Notes under the pieces: generated by a model
What the model was told of the DNA's origin: nothing
Seen by the model: the letters and a program-made list of their open reading frames with translations, nothing else
Databases searched by the model: none
Made by a program: the position numbers and the translations under genes
Part shown: positions 42,951-55,760 of the stretch, piece by piece
Position numbering within the stretch: the stretch's first letter is position 1
Layout of the letters: each line of letters starts with the position of its first letter
NCBI GenBank assembly: GCA_900491605.1
Contig: UESW01004240.1
Location: 938,622-1,002,621 of the forward strand
Direction: 5' to 3'
DNA from: Calamus simplicifolius
Taxonomy: Eukaryota > Streptophyta > Magnoliopsida > Arecales > Arecaceae
DNA length: 64,000 nt

Positions 42951-43650
42951 GGGCGTTTGGTAGTAGATAATCTATCTAGATTATCGGTAATTTAAAAGGG
43001 ATATCAGATAACTATGTTTGGTATATATTTTAAATGACAATCTATCTTGCACCGATAATCTGAATTGCTTCGTACTCAAGAAGTTATTATCATATTAGTA
43101 GAGATGTGGACTTTTAAAAATTTATTTTTTTTCTTCTTTTGATTGCTCTCACGCATCCTTCTTTACCAATCTCACTAGAACCTCCATGTCGAAGGTCCCA
43201 AGCCACCTTCTTCTACAGAGTCGGAATGCAGATCTCCGCTGTCCAACGACCGTTGAGTCACACTGCGAAATTTCTTTTAATCGATACCCTTAGCATCCTA
43301 TTGATCGCTTCAAATATCATTATAAACATAAATTTTTTAAACATTATCATTTATAAATACAAATTTTTAAATCAAATATAAATAATATATAATTTTTAAT
43401 AAATTTAATTTAGAGGTATTTTAAAATTTTGATGTTATATGACTAGTAATCTGTTTGTCTACCAAACACAGTGCATTATCAATGTATACCAAATATAATA
43501 ATCAACAGTATCTATCAAGTGGTAATTTATCTTATCGATAATCCACATTACCATTCAGGATTACAGACAATGCACCAAACGCAAACTACATAACTATAAA
43601 GGGAAATCACATTACCATTTAGGATGACTGATGATGCACCAAACGCAACC
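42951..43650. mobile_element. Candidate MITE with GCGTTTGGT termini
   Basis: The left end GGGCGTTTGGTAGTAGATAA faces the right end TGCACCAAACGC, which reversed reads GCGTTTGGTGCA. The interior is AT-rich and non-coding. The right end is present twice (ending about 43583 and 43650) because of a roughly 70-bp tandem duplication. The superfamily and target duplication are not clear. Confidence 0.4.
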
Positions 43651-44828
43651 TACACAACTATAAGGCAGATTGTTGGTCATTGTGTCATAGAACGAGATAT
43701 CAAAAGGCAGCAAAGAACGGTTGAGAATCAGCTAAAGAAATCGTGCACTCAGGACCAGGAAAATGAAGCTCCTATAACGATAATGGTGGATTAGTGAGCC
43801 TATTTTGGAAGCCTATAATTGGCTAACTCAATCCAATCAGATGGAAGTAAGAATTTCTGGAACCGCCAATAACTTATCTTATAAAGAGTCCTCTAAAAAG
43901 AAAAAGAGAGAAAAAAAAAAAAAAAAACAAAGAAAGTCTCCCGAGATATTCCTCTACTGGCTTTCGTGTGATTTTACTCGACTCGCTGCTTCGCTGGATG
44001 GAAACGAGCGTTTGTGAAACAACTAAAATTGAATTCCAGATCATCTATGAAAATTCCTTTCGAAAGATATGCGCATTAATCTTCAGGCATATGCTTGTTC
44101 TATGTTTCTACAGATAAAAAAAAAAATCTATTGGTGTAGAATTATCTCGTTTCCTCGATCGAAGAAAACCACGTGCAAACAACCATGATGCCTTCATGCC
44201 TATAGAAAACTTTGGGTCTCCTTAATTTCTTGTGAGCATATATAACAAGATAATCTTCTTGATGATCTTCTCAATATGCTAGGCTTTTACACTAAAAGAG
44301 CTGATAGGAGTTCTGGTAGGAGAACTGAGAACAGAAGACCCCTATATTCGTTCACGATGATTAATTAATCGGTGAAGGGAATGGCCTCTAATTAACGCCT
44401 CACGACTTGGGCCCCCGGACAATATTGAAGCCAGCTGGGTGCACCTAAGACCTTCTCCGTCGCTGGTGTTGGAGTTGCTCCGCTGCTCCCTCATTTATGA
44501 CCATTAATAGCAGCAGTTCAGTTTTCCGCCTTCATTTCCTAGCGACCTTCAGTTGGTCCGGCTTTCTCTATTTCTACTCCGGAAACGTACAAATTTATTA
44601 CATACTCATGTCATCGTGGATGCTGAAATTCAATGGTCTTTATTTCGGATATTTAATCTATTATACGAAAGATTGAATGCATCCAGATTCGTTATATTTA
44701 TCGTGAAATTAATTCTGTGATGAATTAGATGACTTCTTCTATAGTCCAACATGCTGGTTCGTGGATTTGGACTTCTGATCTTTCTGAACTGATTTCGTAC
44801 TAAACAAATGTGATCCCTCGTCTATACC

Positions 44829-44893
<65 letters not shown>

Positions 44894-45899
44894 CCACATG
44901 CATGTACGATCAATTTGCATATCCAACATACACTTGCTGCATCATTCTTGATACAACAAAGTTTTTTTCTTTCTACTTCATCTAATGGTGCAAACTTAAA
45001 AGCTTATTAGGCTTTCTATAACATATCGATGAAAAAAAAATTTTATGCATCAAACGCAGATTGCATGTACTGCGCTAGATGGACAGAAATATTTTTATAT
45101 TTTTTGGCTTGTATTGCGCGCCAATCGTCAAATGCATATAGCATGACTTTTTGAGCTAATGTAGATATGGACAAAAGTTTTTTTTTCATATTTTATTAAA
45201 AAATTATCATAAAATGGCTCTTACATTCTGCCAGCCTATTCCCAACTCCAATCCTACTATAATTTGGTTCAACGGATGTACGAACCAAATTTAGTTCAGA
45301 AACCCATATAAATTAGAGACCTTAGATATCTACCATCCCTACTAAACATATCTATTTAGTATATATTAAATTAATTAATAAATATTATATATACTGAGAA
45401 AAAATAGCCGTAACTATATTAGGATTAAAATGCCACAATCATTCTCTCCAAATCTTAGGCATTGGTGCCTGTACTTTTACTCACTTAGCATCATTTCTTT
45501 TAGCTAAAATGCCTAGAAAATGTTAGGCTTTGACCTTTCAGTTTTTTAAATCAAAATAATATTTTTTTTTTCTTATTTTAGGCCTATTCATTTAAAAAAA
45601 AAGTGATGAGATTAAAAATAATAAACATGGCTGATTATAATGAGAGCGTTAATAAGGAAGCACTCTTGGTTCCATTGGTGGTGTTTGAAGTTCTACACCT
45701 TTAGCGTTTTTTTTTTTTTTTTCAATCATCGTCAATCGGATTTTCATCTACCAAGTTCCCGTTTTGATAAAGATTTTTTTCTTTTCTTTCTTGCCGTCAT
45801 CAGCTGTACCTTTCGATTTATGAGCTCTTGTTGGCTCACTGTTTTATTCTCTTCCTCCTCTTTCGCATAATCCAACCAGCACATTTAATACCATTTAAT
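43651..45899. other. Gene-poor AT-rich stretch
   Basis: Contains an A-rich tract (43891-43927), the (TA)n at 44833-44886 and a T-run at about 45706-45721. I see no supported gene; the small frames at 43805 and 45640 are low-complexity. Confidence 0.5.
44833..44886. repeat. (TA)n microsatellite
   Basis: About 27 TA dinucleotides without visible interruption. Confidence 0.95.
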
Positions 45900-45907
45900 A
45901 GAGTTAT
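45900..45907 (+). repeat. LINE target-site duplication, left copy
   Basis: AGAGTTAT, matched by AGAGTTAT at 51918-51925 right after the poly(A). Confidence 0.65.
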
Positions 45908-46049
45908 GCGCGTATGTGCTCTGGAGCTGGTTCTGGGTTGGTCTTTAAGATTCGTGTTCTTGGCAGTCGCCTGCTTGATCTCCGGTGAAGGGGCCGTTCC
46001 CGGTGCTTTTTTCTGTCCATCTGAGATCTGCGTCCGCTTCCCCTGCTTT

Positions 46050-47758
46050 GATGGAAGCGGATGGTGTTTCTGCTGCTCGTATGGCGGGGAACAGGGGATT
46101 GTGTCTGGGTGTGGGTTTCATCTTCCCCGTCTTTGGCGAAGGTGATTGAACTGGAGGCTCGGTTTCCCGATGTGGTCCAGATACCTTCTACGGTGCTAGA
46201 AGCTTCAAGTGCTTGCTGGAAGGACATCGTTGCTTGCTCGGACATTTAACCGATGGGTTCCTCCCGAGGCATTTATCCGGGAGTTTAGGCGTGCGGGCGT
46301 TGCCAGCGACATCCACACGGTTTGTCTTGCCCACAGCTGTTATATATTCCGTTTTGAGGAAGCTTGTGCCAAGGAGATGGTGGCGGGGCGACCGTGGGTT
46401 GTCAATGGCCAGACTATGGCAACAGAGGATTGGCGTCCGGACTTTATTCCGGCCATGGACTCTATCTTGTCAGCCCTTCTCTGGGTGCGATTGCCTTCCC
46501 TGACAATGGAATACTGGACTGATGCAATCCTAGCTGCTATCATGGAGCCAGCGGGATAGTTCGTATGCTCCGATCCTACTACACGAGCGCTGACGAGGGG
46601 GGCGTTTGCTCGTGCGTGTGTACGAATTGATCTCCGGCGACCTCTCCGGCCTGGTGTCTGAATTCATGGGGTGGCTTCTCCCTTCTAGTAGCAGTTTCAA
46701 TTCGAGCATCTAGTCGGAATATGCCCCTGCTGTGGATCGCTTCAACTCTCGGGCCAATGTTCCCTTTCGTCTCCGTCACCTGAGTCAGAGAACTCCTCCA
46801 CTGGCCCACTGTTTGGCCCTTGGATGTCAGCCACCCGCCAACGGAAGCCCCCTGCTTCGGTTCGGCAAAAGCCTTCGAAAGACTCCGAGACTCCCCCTGT
46901 TGCAACGGATCCTCCCGCGTCTGTTGTGCTGCAGACTGAATCTGTTGGGTGGCAAGCTCCGGCAAGCTGGCACGGCGGCGATCTTCGAAGGCTGGCACAT
47001 CTCGAGACGGAGCTGGGCTGGCCCAGGTTCATCTCTCTGTAGGCTCGGCACGGGGTATTGGCTCGTCTGGGGGACTCCTAGCCAATGGGGCTGTGCCGCT
47101 TGATACTCAGCGTGCCAGTTCAATTGATGCACTGAGGCCTGAAGTTTAGTCTAAAGCCACTGAAACTCTGAGTTCAGACATTCAGTTGTTGGAATCAAAG
47201 AACCCATTTTCCATTCTTGGTGCGGGTACTGGGGATTGTAGGCCTTCGTCTCGTTCGGATGCTAACCCGGGTCCTTCTAAGCGTGCTAGGCCCGAGGAAT
47301 CTCTATCCCAGCGAGCTCCATCCAAAGGCGGGATATGGAAAGGTAAAGGCTTAATCTCTACTTCTAAGGAGCCAAAGGAGAAGGTTATCTTTACTGATTC
47401 TATGAATATTAGTAAGGATCCTGGCTTTGTGGTTAGTAGCTCTAACAAGGCATGTGGTACTAAGGTGATTGACTGTGGTGCGGATACGGGTAAGTCATCT
47501 ATGGGAGAGAATCGAAGCCATGACTCGGTCCTATCTTGCCTTAAAATGGCAATTAAGGATCAATCTATGGATCCTTCTCTTCATACTGATGCTCTCTGGG
47601 CTACGGACATTATATCGGAGGCCGGCTCTCCGAAAGCTGTTAGTAGGCTGATAGTCTGCACTGTTCAAACGGAAGGGGGTAGTACCTGGTTTGCTGGGTT
47701 TTCTTCTGATTTGACCATGGCGGAAGATGAGGGTGGGCTCCACCCTTCCCTCCGTTGA
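46050..47758 (+). pseudogene. LINE ORF1 (DUF4283 / zinc-knuckle RNA-binding protein), broken
   Basis: A possible start is the ATG at 46050. A DUF4283-type region spans about 46140-46556 in two frames, with RWVPPEAFIREFRRAG and GRPWVVNGQTM. A zinc-knuckle-like CPCCG segment lies near 46720. A Ser/Pro/Lys-rich tail of about 190 codons (47186-47758) stays open and ends TGA at 47756-47758, with the ORF2 ATG at 47760. ORF1 proteins coat the LINE RNA. There are frame changes near 46240 and 46560 and several stops around 46560-47150. Confidence 0.75.
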
Positions 47759-47759
47759 T

Positions 47760-50700
47760 ATGAAAATTCTCATTTGGAATGTTAGGGGAGCTCGAAAGCC
47801 TTCTTTTCGATCCTCCTTTAGAAGACTAGTGCAGATCCATAATTTTGACATATGTATTCTATTGGAAACCCGGTTATCGGGAGACAGTTTGGCCCGTTTT
47901 TGGAGACAGGCTACCAGAACTTGGTCTTCTTATGCTATTGAGTCTGAAGGCCTATCTGGTGGGATTGTTGCTTTTTGGCGCCACTCTGCGGTTACGGTGA
48001 GTGCTTTTCATCAGTGTAACCAGCAGATTGCTCTTCTTGTTTTGGAAGAGTCTTGTGACCCCTGGCTTCTATTGGGAGTTTATGCTAGTACTGATTTCAA
48101 GGAACGGCAGATTCTGCGGTCCGAGAGTCTCTCTCTCATTGCTCAGGGTATTCCTTCTATGTTGGCTGGTGACTACAACTATATTGCTGCTGCTAATGAA
48201 AAGAAAGGCGGAAGGCGGGTTACTAATTCACCTGATATTTCTGAGTTTAATCCTTCATCTCCTCAACTGGTCTTTTGGATTTGGGATTCTCGGGATCCCA
48301 ATATACCTGGTGTAATAATCGTCAGGGTTCGGCTCGTGTTTGGGAGAGATTGGATAGAGCCTTGGCCACTACTCAGTGGACCCAGATGTTTCCCTCTGCC
48401 ACTGTCACTCATCTGCCTCGGATTGCCTCCGATCACTGTCCCATCATGATATCCACTGACACTGATTGTATCCAGCGGCGTCAGTTTAGATTTGAGCGGT
48501 TTTGGACGTCCTATCCCTCGGCTCGTTCTATAGTTGCCCAAGTCTGGCACTTATCGATGAGAGGTAATGCTACTTATCGTATCTCCAGAAGGTTGGAGCT
48601 GGTTAGACATCGTCTCTCTAGATGGAACAGAACTGAGGTTGGGAATCTAGAGAGGAATATTGAGCAGGTGGAGGCCAACATTGCTATCATTCAGGAGAGG
48701 GAGGATCGGGACGATTGTCTCATTGATTCGGATCTTTTTTCTCTCTGTGCTAAGCTTTCTCTTCACCATTCCCTTCTATTACAACAGGAGTCCTACTGGA
48801 GGCAGCGGTCCAAGGTTCAGTGGTTTCAGGAGGGGGACCGCAATACCAGATTTTTTCATCAGACTACCCTGAAACAGAGAGCAGCTAATAGGATCCGGCG
48901 GCTTGTTGATGAGGACAGAAATATTCAGGAGGATTATGTTCTTATCAGGGATCAGCTGTTTCAGTTCTTCCAATCTAGATGGACTGAGTCTTCTGGTGTA
49001 GGGGCACCTGTCTCTAGGGTTCCCTTTGATAAGAAGGTCTCAGCTATTCAGAATAACCTTCTGATCAGAACCATTACTGTTGAGGAGATCTGCAAGGCCT
49101 TATGGGAACTTGGGCCTGATAAGGCGCCTGGCCCGGACGGTTTTCCGCCTTTATTTTTCCGCCATTACTGGGATATCGTTGGACTGGAGGTCACTCAGGC
49201 TATTCAGTTTGCTTTTCTGTCCAAATCCATTCCTACTGACTGGAATCGGACTCTGGTCACTCTTGTGCTGAAGCGATCGGTTGCCTCCTCCCCTCATCAC
49301 TTTCGGCCGATTAGTCTTTGCACCACCTTGTATAAGGTTTGTGCGCGGATTTTAGTATCCCGGTTGAGGATGGTGATTCCTAAGCTCATCTTGCTGAACA
49401 GGGGGCCTTCATTAGAGGTCGGAGTATATCTGATAATGTCCTCATTGTGAAGGAGTTTATGCATGATCTTCAGAAAGCCCCGGCTAGGCAGAGTTTTATG
49501 GCTGTTAAGCTTGATATGGAACGTGCATATGACAGGCTGAGCAGGGTCTTTCTGCACCGAACTCTGCGTGAATTTGGATTTCACGATCTGTTCATTGATT
49601 GGATTATGGCATGTATCCAGGAGCCGTCTTTCTCTATTATCGTTAATGGTATGCAGACCGCTAATTTCCATTGTCGGTGGGTCTGAGACAGGGCTGTCCC
49701 TTATCCCTATTTCTATTTGTTCTGGCTGTGGACGACCTGTCTCGTGCTCTTCATCAGGCCCAGCAGGACTGTAGTATCGCCCCCTTTATGGCTACTTCTT
49801 CGAGGACTTCAGTTTCCCATCTTCTCTTTGCAGATGACTGTATTCTGCTGGGACAGGCCTCTCTTCAAAATGCTGCTGCTTATGCTTCTATTATTCAGTG
49901 CTACTGTCGTGCGTCTGGCCAGAAGGTCAATTTAGATAAGTCCACGATTTGTTTCAGTTCCAAAACTTCCAGGGTTTCTAGGGAAGGTATTCATCAAGCT
50001 CTGGGCATTTTTAAGAAGGCTAATGGGCTATCTTACTTGGGGATCCCTCTTTTGGGGAGACGTCCTCGTATTAGTGATTACGCTAATCTCGAGCGACGTA
50101 TTCGTGATCGGTTGGACGGATGGCAGGTGACTGGGTTATCCATGATGGCGAGGGTTACTCTTATTCGCTTGGTCCTCTCGTCCCTCCCTCTATACATTCT
50201 TTCTAATGCAGCGGTCCCTATTACTTGTCTTCGGAGGATTGAACGTTATTTTAGGGACTTTCTATGGGATTCTATACAGGACGGTCATGGTATGCATCTT
50301 CTGGCTTGGGATCTGATCTGTATGCCACTGCATGAAGGCGGCCTTGGTATTCAGTTTTGCTAGTGAGAAGAGAGGCCTTGCTGGCCAGGCATGCTTCAAG
50401 GTTTATTCTCGATCCTCACTGCCTTTGGACTTCATTCATGAGAGCTAGGTATGGTGCTTGGTCTCTTTCTATGGACCCTCTTTCTACTCGTGGATATTCT
50501 TTCTTCTGGAAGGAGGTTTGTCGTTATGCGCCGACTATTCTGAACAATGTTTCTTGGATGATCGGTGACGGCTCTTTGGCTGATGCTGTTCAGGATACTT
50601 GGATTTCAGACCTCCCCCTCTCTCGGTGGTCGTCTTTTATTAGTATGGATGTCACGCCCGGTATGTGGGTTCGGGAACTCATTACTCAGACTCTCTCCTC

Positions 50701-51836
50701 TTGGGATCTCTTGTCGGTGATCAGGTTATTTGGGGATGAGCTTTCTCGGCAGATTCTGTCTATTCCTCTTGTCCCTAGCCACACTCCTGATACGATGTTA
50801 TGGCGGCGATCTTGTCTATCTAAGGCTCCCATCAAGGACCTTATTATGGAGTATAGACCCCAGCCCAAACTATTGAGGGATGCTGCTTGGATATGGAAGC
50901 TACCATTCATCCCAGGGTGAAGTTATTTATCTGGAAGTTCTTGTGGAATTGCCTCCCTTCATGCTCATTGCTTTCAAGGAGGAGCCTTTCACTTGAGGAG
51001 ATCTGCCCGCTTTGTGGGGAGGAGGAGGAGACTACTGACCATGCTCTCTTTACTTGTCCCAGATGGAGGTCGATTTGGCTGAGGATGGGGTATATATGTA
51101 GAGTGGATGGCTCTGGTTCATCGTGTTCCCCTTTCCTTGAGGATCTCAAGGGAACTACACGACAGCGGAGTACTCTCTGGGCTATCACTGCTTATCAGAT
51201 TTGGCTGTCGAGAAACCAGCTTATTTTTACTGATGACACGATCTCTGATCACAGATTAGATCGGAAGATCAGATATATGGTGGCTGAAAGTGCTCTTCTC
51301 CTCAATGGTTCTGATTTTTGCAACCATGGCCTCTGGGGATCCCCTGCTGCTTCGGCAGCGAACCGTCATACGGTTTACATCTCTTGGGAGCCCCCCTCCA
51401 GGGTTTGTCAAAATCAACTTTGATGGGAGTGTTCGGGGAAGACTTGCTGGATCAGCCTTTATTATTCGAGGGACTGAGGGAGCTATGCTGATGGCGGGCG
51501 GTTTTGGTTCCCTTGATACTTCTGTCCCCATGGCGGAGCTTTATGCTGTCTGGGCTGCTATATCTCATGTTGTTCGTAGACTTCATGCTCACGGCCTTTT
51601 TATTGACGGGGATTCTCTTTCTGTTATCCGATGACTTCAGTCAGATGATTGCAACCCTATTCCTACTAATCCTCTTCTTGACGACATTCGGGCTACTCTG
51701 AGCGGTTCTGACAGTGTCCACATCCGTCATATCTACCGAAAAGCTAACGTAGCAGCTGATTGGGTAACGGCGGCTGTGGCCCATCATGGAGGAGTTTGGA
51801 CGTGGAATCAGATGACCCCTATCCTTCAGCTCTGAA
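47760..51836 (+). pseudogene. LINE ORF2 (endonuclease, reverse transcriptase, RNase H), broken
   Basis: The start at 47760 gives MKILIWNVRGARKP, the APE-type endonuclease start. Its catalytic landmarks follow: LLETR near 47855, AGDYNYIAA near 48170 and SDHCPI near 48430. The RT domain (about 49080-50200) has GPDGFPPLFFRHYW, FRPISLCTTLYKV and the active-site FADD at about 49830. zf-RVT is at 50900-51070 (CPLCGEEEETTDHALFTCP), and RNase H from PPGFVKINFDGSVRGR (51390) to the TGA near 51834. Frame changes occur near 48260, 49400, 49675, 50360 and 50915, with a stop near 51634. ORF2p would nick target DNA and copy the RNA there. Confidence 0.85.
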
Positions 51837-51925
51837 GCAAATTTTGTACTCTGATATTACTGGGCTGACTCGCACGAGATTAATGTGATCGCCCATTTGT
51901 ACCAAAAAAAAAAAAAAAGAGTTAT

Positions 51926-53019
51926 ACTCTTTTTCTTCTCTTTTCTCCCATACTATACCATATTTCAATCGACTTTTTAACACCTCGCGACTAGGCTTAA
52001 ATCCCAAGCATTTTTTAAATAGCTTCCTTTTCTCCTATCTCTTTTATTTTCACTCAATTCGAAAAGCTTTTATAAAAGTACAGTTGCTCCACATCTACAT
52101 ATATGAATCATAGTTATCAAAATCAAACCAAACCTACTGAGTAGATTGGTTGAACTGAAATCCGAAGATCAAGCCGGTTCGGCTCTAATATAAAATCGGA
52201 TACGTAAATAATCCGAAATAATTCGATCAATCCATCTTGTTCACCTATGAACCGATCAATCTAGCCCAAATCTAATGAGATCATGAGTTTTATTATCATG
52301 TTAACCTTAAATTTTTTATTAAAAATTAATTTTTTATTAATATAAATATATTTTTATATTAAAATAAATTGATCGATAGTTCAATTAGTGATCCAATGGT
52401 TGAACCAATGACTCAGTGACCCGAGCCTTTGGCTGAGTCAATGTTCAGATCGGATCTAACAACTATGTTATGATTCCTTGAGGCAAATGTTTTACGTTTT
52501 TTATTTTTTAGTCATTATCGGGACCTCGATACGAAGCCTGATCCAAAGACCTGATCTCCTTGGCTCACTATGGGTTACCTAATTGATCAATTTGTTCATC
52601 CAAATCTTAGCATCTTATTTATTTTTGGGCTTGAACCAAAAGTGAACCGGCTCAAGCATTAGCCGGTTCACCAAATTCTTCAGGAAGCTTCAGGAAGACC
52701 GAAGTCCCCTTCTTCCGTGATGGAAACGCACGGCTCCCATAGTTCACCCGATCAGCTCTTTCTCCCATGGCCAATGTAACGCCCCCGGTGCACCGAAGGA
52801 TCTCACTGGTATTTGCTTGCCGATCAATCACCAGCGAAAGGTGATTTATTTCTTCTTCTACCCTCTCCTTTCCTCCAACAACTTCTGTCATTCCCATTTT
52901 CATTATTTGCAACAATCCATCGCCGAACCTTGCACCGACACCTTCTTCTCTAGGTGATCCAAGATCAAGTAATTCCCTCTATTGGGGGGTAGAATCATCA
53001 TTGCATTGATAATCATACA
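51926..53019. other. Gene-poor AT-rich stretch
   Basis: No gene I can name. A minus-strand frame at about 52930-52652 has a moderately protein-like composition (EEINHLSLVIDRQ, GVTLAMGERADR) and could be a fragment of an unknown coding sequence. I could not identify it or find splice partners. Confidence 0.4.
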
Positions 53020-53109
53020 AGGGGGCTGAGACCGACCCCGTCCCTCCGCCCGCTACGATATGCCCCCGAGGAATAAGCTAAATTAATATGGTCCGTCAGG
53101 CCATGCGAC

Positions 53110-53592
53110 CCCCCGAGCCTCCCATGGTTCGGCCTCTCCGGGCTTCCATAGCTCGGTTTTCTCCGAGCTTCCATAGCTCAGCTTCCCTGAGCTTCCTATA
53201 GCTCGTTTTCCCCGAGCCTCCCATGGTTCGGCTTTCCCGAGCCTCCCATGGTTCGGCTTTCTCCGGGCTTCCATAGCTCGGCTTCCCCGAGCTTCCTGTA
53301 GCTCGTTTTCCTCGAGCCTCCCATGGTTCGGCTTTCCCCGAGCCTCCCATGGTTCGGCTTTCTCCGGGCTTCCATAGCTCGGCTTCCCCGAGCTTCCTAT
53401 AGCTCGTTTTCCCCGAGCCTCCTATGGTTCGGCTTTCCCCGAGCCTCCCATGGTTCGGCTTTCTCTGGGCTTCCATAGCTTGGCTTCCCCGAGCCTCCCA
53501 TGGTTCGGCTTTCTCCGGGCTTCCATAGCTCGGCTTCCCCGAGCCTCCCATGGTTCGGCTTTCCTCGGGCTTCCATAGCTCGACCTTCATGA
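53110..53592. repeat. Minisatellite in U3 of the Tat LTR
   Basis: Tandem roughly 30-bp units alternate GAGCCTCCCATGGTTCGGCT, TTCTCCGGGCTTCCATAGCT and CGGCTTCCCCGAGCTTCCTA, combined into higher-order units of about 115 bp. It stays open on the minus strand, producing a spurious repetitive protein. Confidence 0.9.
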
Positions 53593-53886
53593 GCGATCCA
53601 TGATTCGATATTCACCTCCGTGGAACCTGACGCAGGAGAGCCTATACCCATCGTAACAGGATCCTAGGCAAGGGACTACATTGAATAGTGGTCTAGAACC
53701 TAATACAGCTACCTAGGACCTACGCATCTACCAGATCTCAGGCCAACAAGGAGCTCTCCTAGCCGTCGATCCCTTAACGAACAAGATACGAATCCCACCG
53801 GCCCCACAACGGCCTGATTCAATTCATCTCCGTATCCTAACAACCTTCGAACCTTCCAGAAGACGCTCAAGATCCAGGTGACTGCC

Positions 53887-53894
53887 TATAAATA
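53887..53894 (+). promoter_or_regulatory. TATA box of the Tat LTR
   Basis: TATAAATA in CTGCCTATAAATACGACACC, matched in position by TATAAATA at 16249-16256 in the related solo LTR. Confidence 0.75.
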
Positions 53895-54213
53895 CGACAC
53901 CCCCAGATTCTCTCAGGTATGCGCCCACTGCCCCTGGCTCACTCACTCTCACTCTCTCACTCCCTCGCTGCTCGTCGGCGCTCCCCTAGAGCTCCTGATC
54001 GGCCACCCCTGGAGAGACTCCCCAGAGAGATTCCTCTCCCCATTTTCTGTTGATCACCGATCCCCACTGACTTGAGCGTTAGAGGGTCTTCTGCGGAAGG
54101 CCACCCCCAATACCACTCGCGCGAGGACTTCTGTGCAGGTCCACCCAGGAGGAAGCCCAGACCAGGAGATCAACCGCGCCCGAGTCGGAGGATAGATCCC
54201 GGCGGCAACAGAT

Positions 54214-54230
54214 TGGCGCTAGAGGAAGGG
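54214..54230 (+). other. Tat primer binding site
   Basis: TGGCGCTAGAGGAAGGG, three bases after the LTR end, in the place and general form used by Tat-lineage elements. Confidence 0.75.
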
Positions 54231-54295
54231 CCTCAAGTCCCGTTAAAACTTGAAGAAAGGAGATAAGGATCTCGACCTGGAGTAGAACCTCTCCA

Positions 54296-55760
54296 ATGGC
54301 TAATCGGAGAAGAGCAACCTCTGAAGCCCAAGACCAGGTCGTCACTCAAAGACCTGATCCGACAGGCAACACGGCGCCGCAGCCCCCACCGGTTGAGACC
54401 CCATCACCACCAGCCATCCTGGTGACCCAGGACCAGTTCGCCATGCTGGTCCAGCAGGTCCAGGCCCTGACCCATCTGGTTCAGGAGCGTTTCGCAGTCG
54501 CCCCTGCTCCGCACCTTCATAAGGAGGCCGCAGCTCCTTCCTCTCCGGCCACCTCCTCCTCTGGTCCGCATGAGGCCATGGACCCCCCACACCGACCCAG
54601 AGGGGACAAACCGGTCCCGCGAGGCGGCTATGATAGGGATCCTCCCAGATCTCGATGAGCCCGGACCCTTTCCCCAGTGTCCTCCCACCATGATTCAACG
54701 CTGTCCCTGCGCTCTCCCCGCCCAGCTCATCCTCTTACTGCTGAAGAGGAGATCCGTCGACAGATCCGGGAGATGCGTCAGGAGCTAGACGCCGCCAAGC
54801 AGGCCCATCCGCCTCAGCCTAAGGCAGAGCAGGGCATCCCTTTCTTTAAGGGATCATGGAGGAAGTGATTCCCTCCCATGTCAAGTTACCAGCCGTCGAG
54901 CCCTACCACGGCTCTTCTGATCCGGATGATCATCTCAGCAGATTCCGGTCAATAATGATGTTCCACGGAGCATCCGACGCGATCCTCTGCCGTACCTTCC
55001 CCTCCACCCTCATAGGATCTGACCGAACCTGGCTCAACGCCTTGAAACCAGGTTCCATTGATTCATTCGACGAGCTGAGCCATCTTTTTATTGGCCAGTT
55101 CGTTAGCAACCGCTGTCACCGACGGAGATCCGACTCCCTCTCCGAAGTTAAGCAGAGAGAGGGGGAGTCCCTGAGAAACTATCTTGGCCGCTTCAACAAG
55201 GCCATGCTAGAGGTGGACCACCTTAATCATGAAGTGGCTATGTCCGCCTTAGCGGGGGGAGTTTCAAGGAAAGCGACTTCTACCTGGCGATGGAAGTCAG
55301 CTACCCCCCAAACCTCTCCGATATGATGGCCCTGGCAGACAAATACGCCAAGGTCGAAGAGTCGCGGAGAGTTGCCCGCGCAGAGCTAGCAAAGAAGAAA
55401 GAGCCCAAAGATCCCGATAGGCACCGACCTGCCCGTCGACCGAGTCCACCTCGTCACCAAAGAGCTCCCCACTGCCGCCGAGGAATCACTCCCAGAGCCC
55501 GCCTAGGTGATTCGACCGCTACACTCCGCTAACTATGCCCCAGGCGCAGATCCCCATGGAGATAGAGCGCCAGCTTTCCCGGCCAGCTCCTCTTCGAGGG
55601 AAACCGACCCGGAGGGACCCCACCAAGTACTGCCGCTATCACTGAGAACACGGCCACGACACTGAGGAATGCTGGCAGCTGAAAAATGAAATTGAGAGGC
55701 TGATTCAATGGGGCCGACTGAACCAATTCAGGAGGGCACCCGAGCTAGGACAAGGGGGGA
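54296..55760 (+). pseudogene. Tat gag, broken
   Basis: The ATG at 54296 opens a Pro/Gln-rich N-terminus that stops near 54656. A coiled part (EEEIRRQIREMRQELDAAK, about 54740-54800) follows in another frame. The retrotransposon gag domain runs at 54856-55300 (AVEPYHGSSDPDDHLSRFRS, SFDELSHLFIGQFVSNR). After another frame change near 55290 comes a Lys/Arg/Pro-rich tail. The zinc knuckle lies near 55630-55680 with CRYH, a stop, then HGHDTEECWQLKNEIE. Capsid and RNA-packaging role are by family. There are at least four frame changes or stops. Confidence 0.85.

Larger units (their letters stand above)
45908..51917 (+). mobile_element. Near full-length L1-type LINE (6.0 kb)
   Basis: Has a short GC-rich 5' leader, a gag-like ORF1, an endonuclease-RT-RNase H ORF2, the 3' end TTTGTACC and a poly(A) at 51904-51918. 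It is flanked by an 8-bp match AGAGTTAT. It is the only long non-LTR element here and belongs to the same family as the truncated copy at 5036-6690. Both reading units are broken by several indels. Confidence 0.9.
53020..54210 (+). mobile_element. Tat 5' LTR
   Basis: The 3' boundary is firm: GGCGGCAACA at 54201-54210 followed by the primer site. The 5' boundary is a guess among several TG positions between 53000 and 53070. TATA box TATAAATA is at 53887-53894. The U5 block ACTGACTTGAGCGTTAGAGG at 54066-54085 is shared with the LTRs at 2625-3249 and 15728-16562. Confidence 0.75.

Noticed and set aside
53096..53651. Repetitive Ser/Gly/Lys/Glu minus-strand protein
   Set aside because: It is the complement of the Tat LTR minisatellite and lies inside U3.
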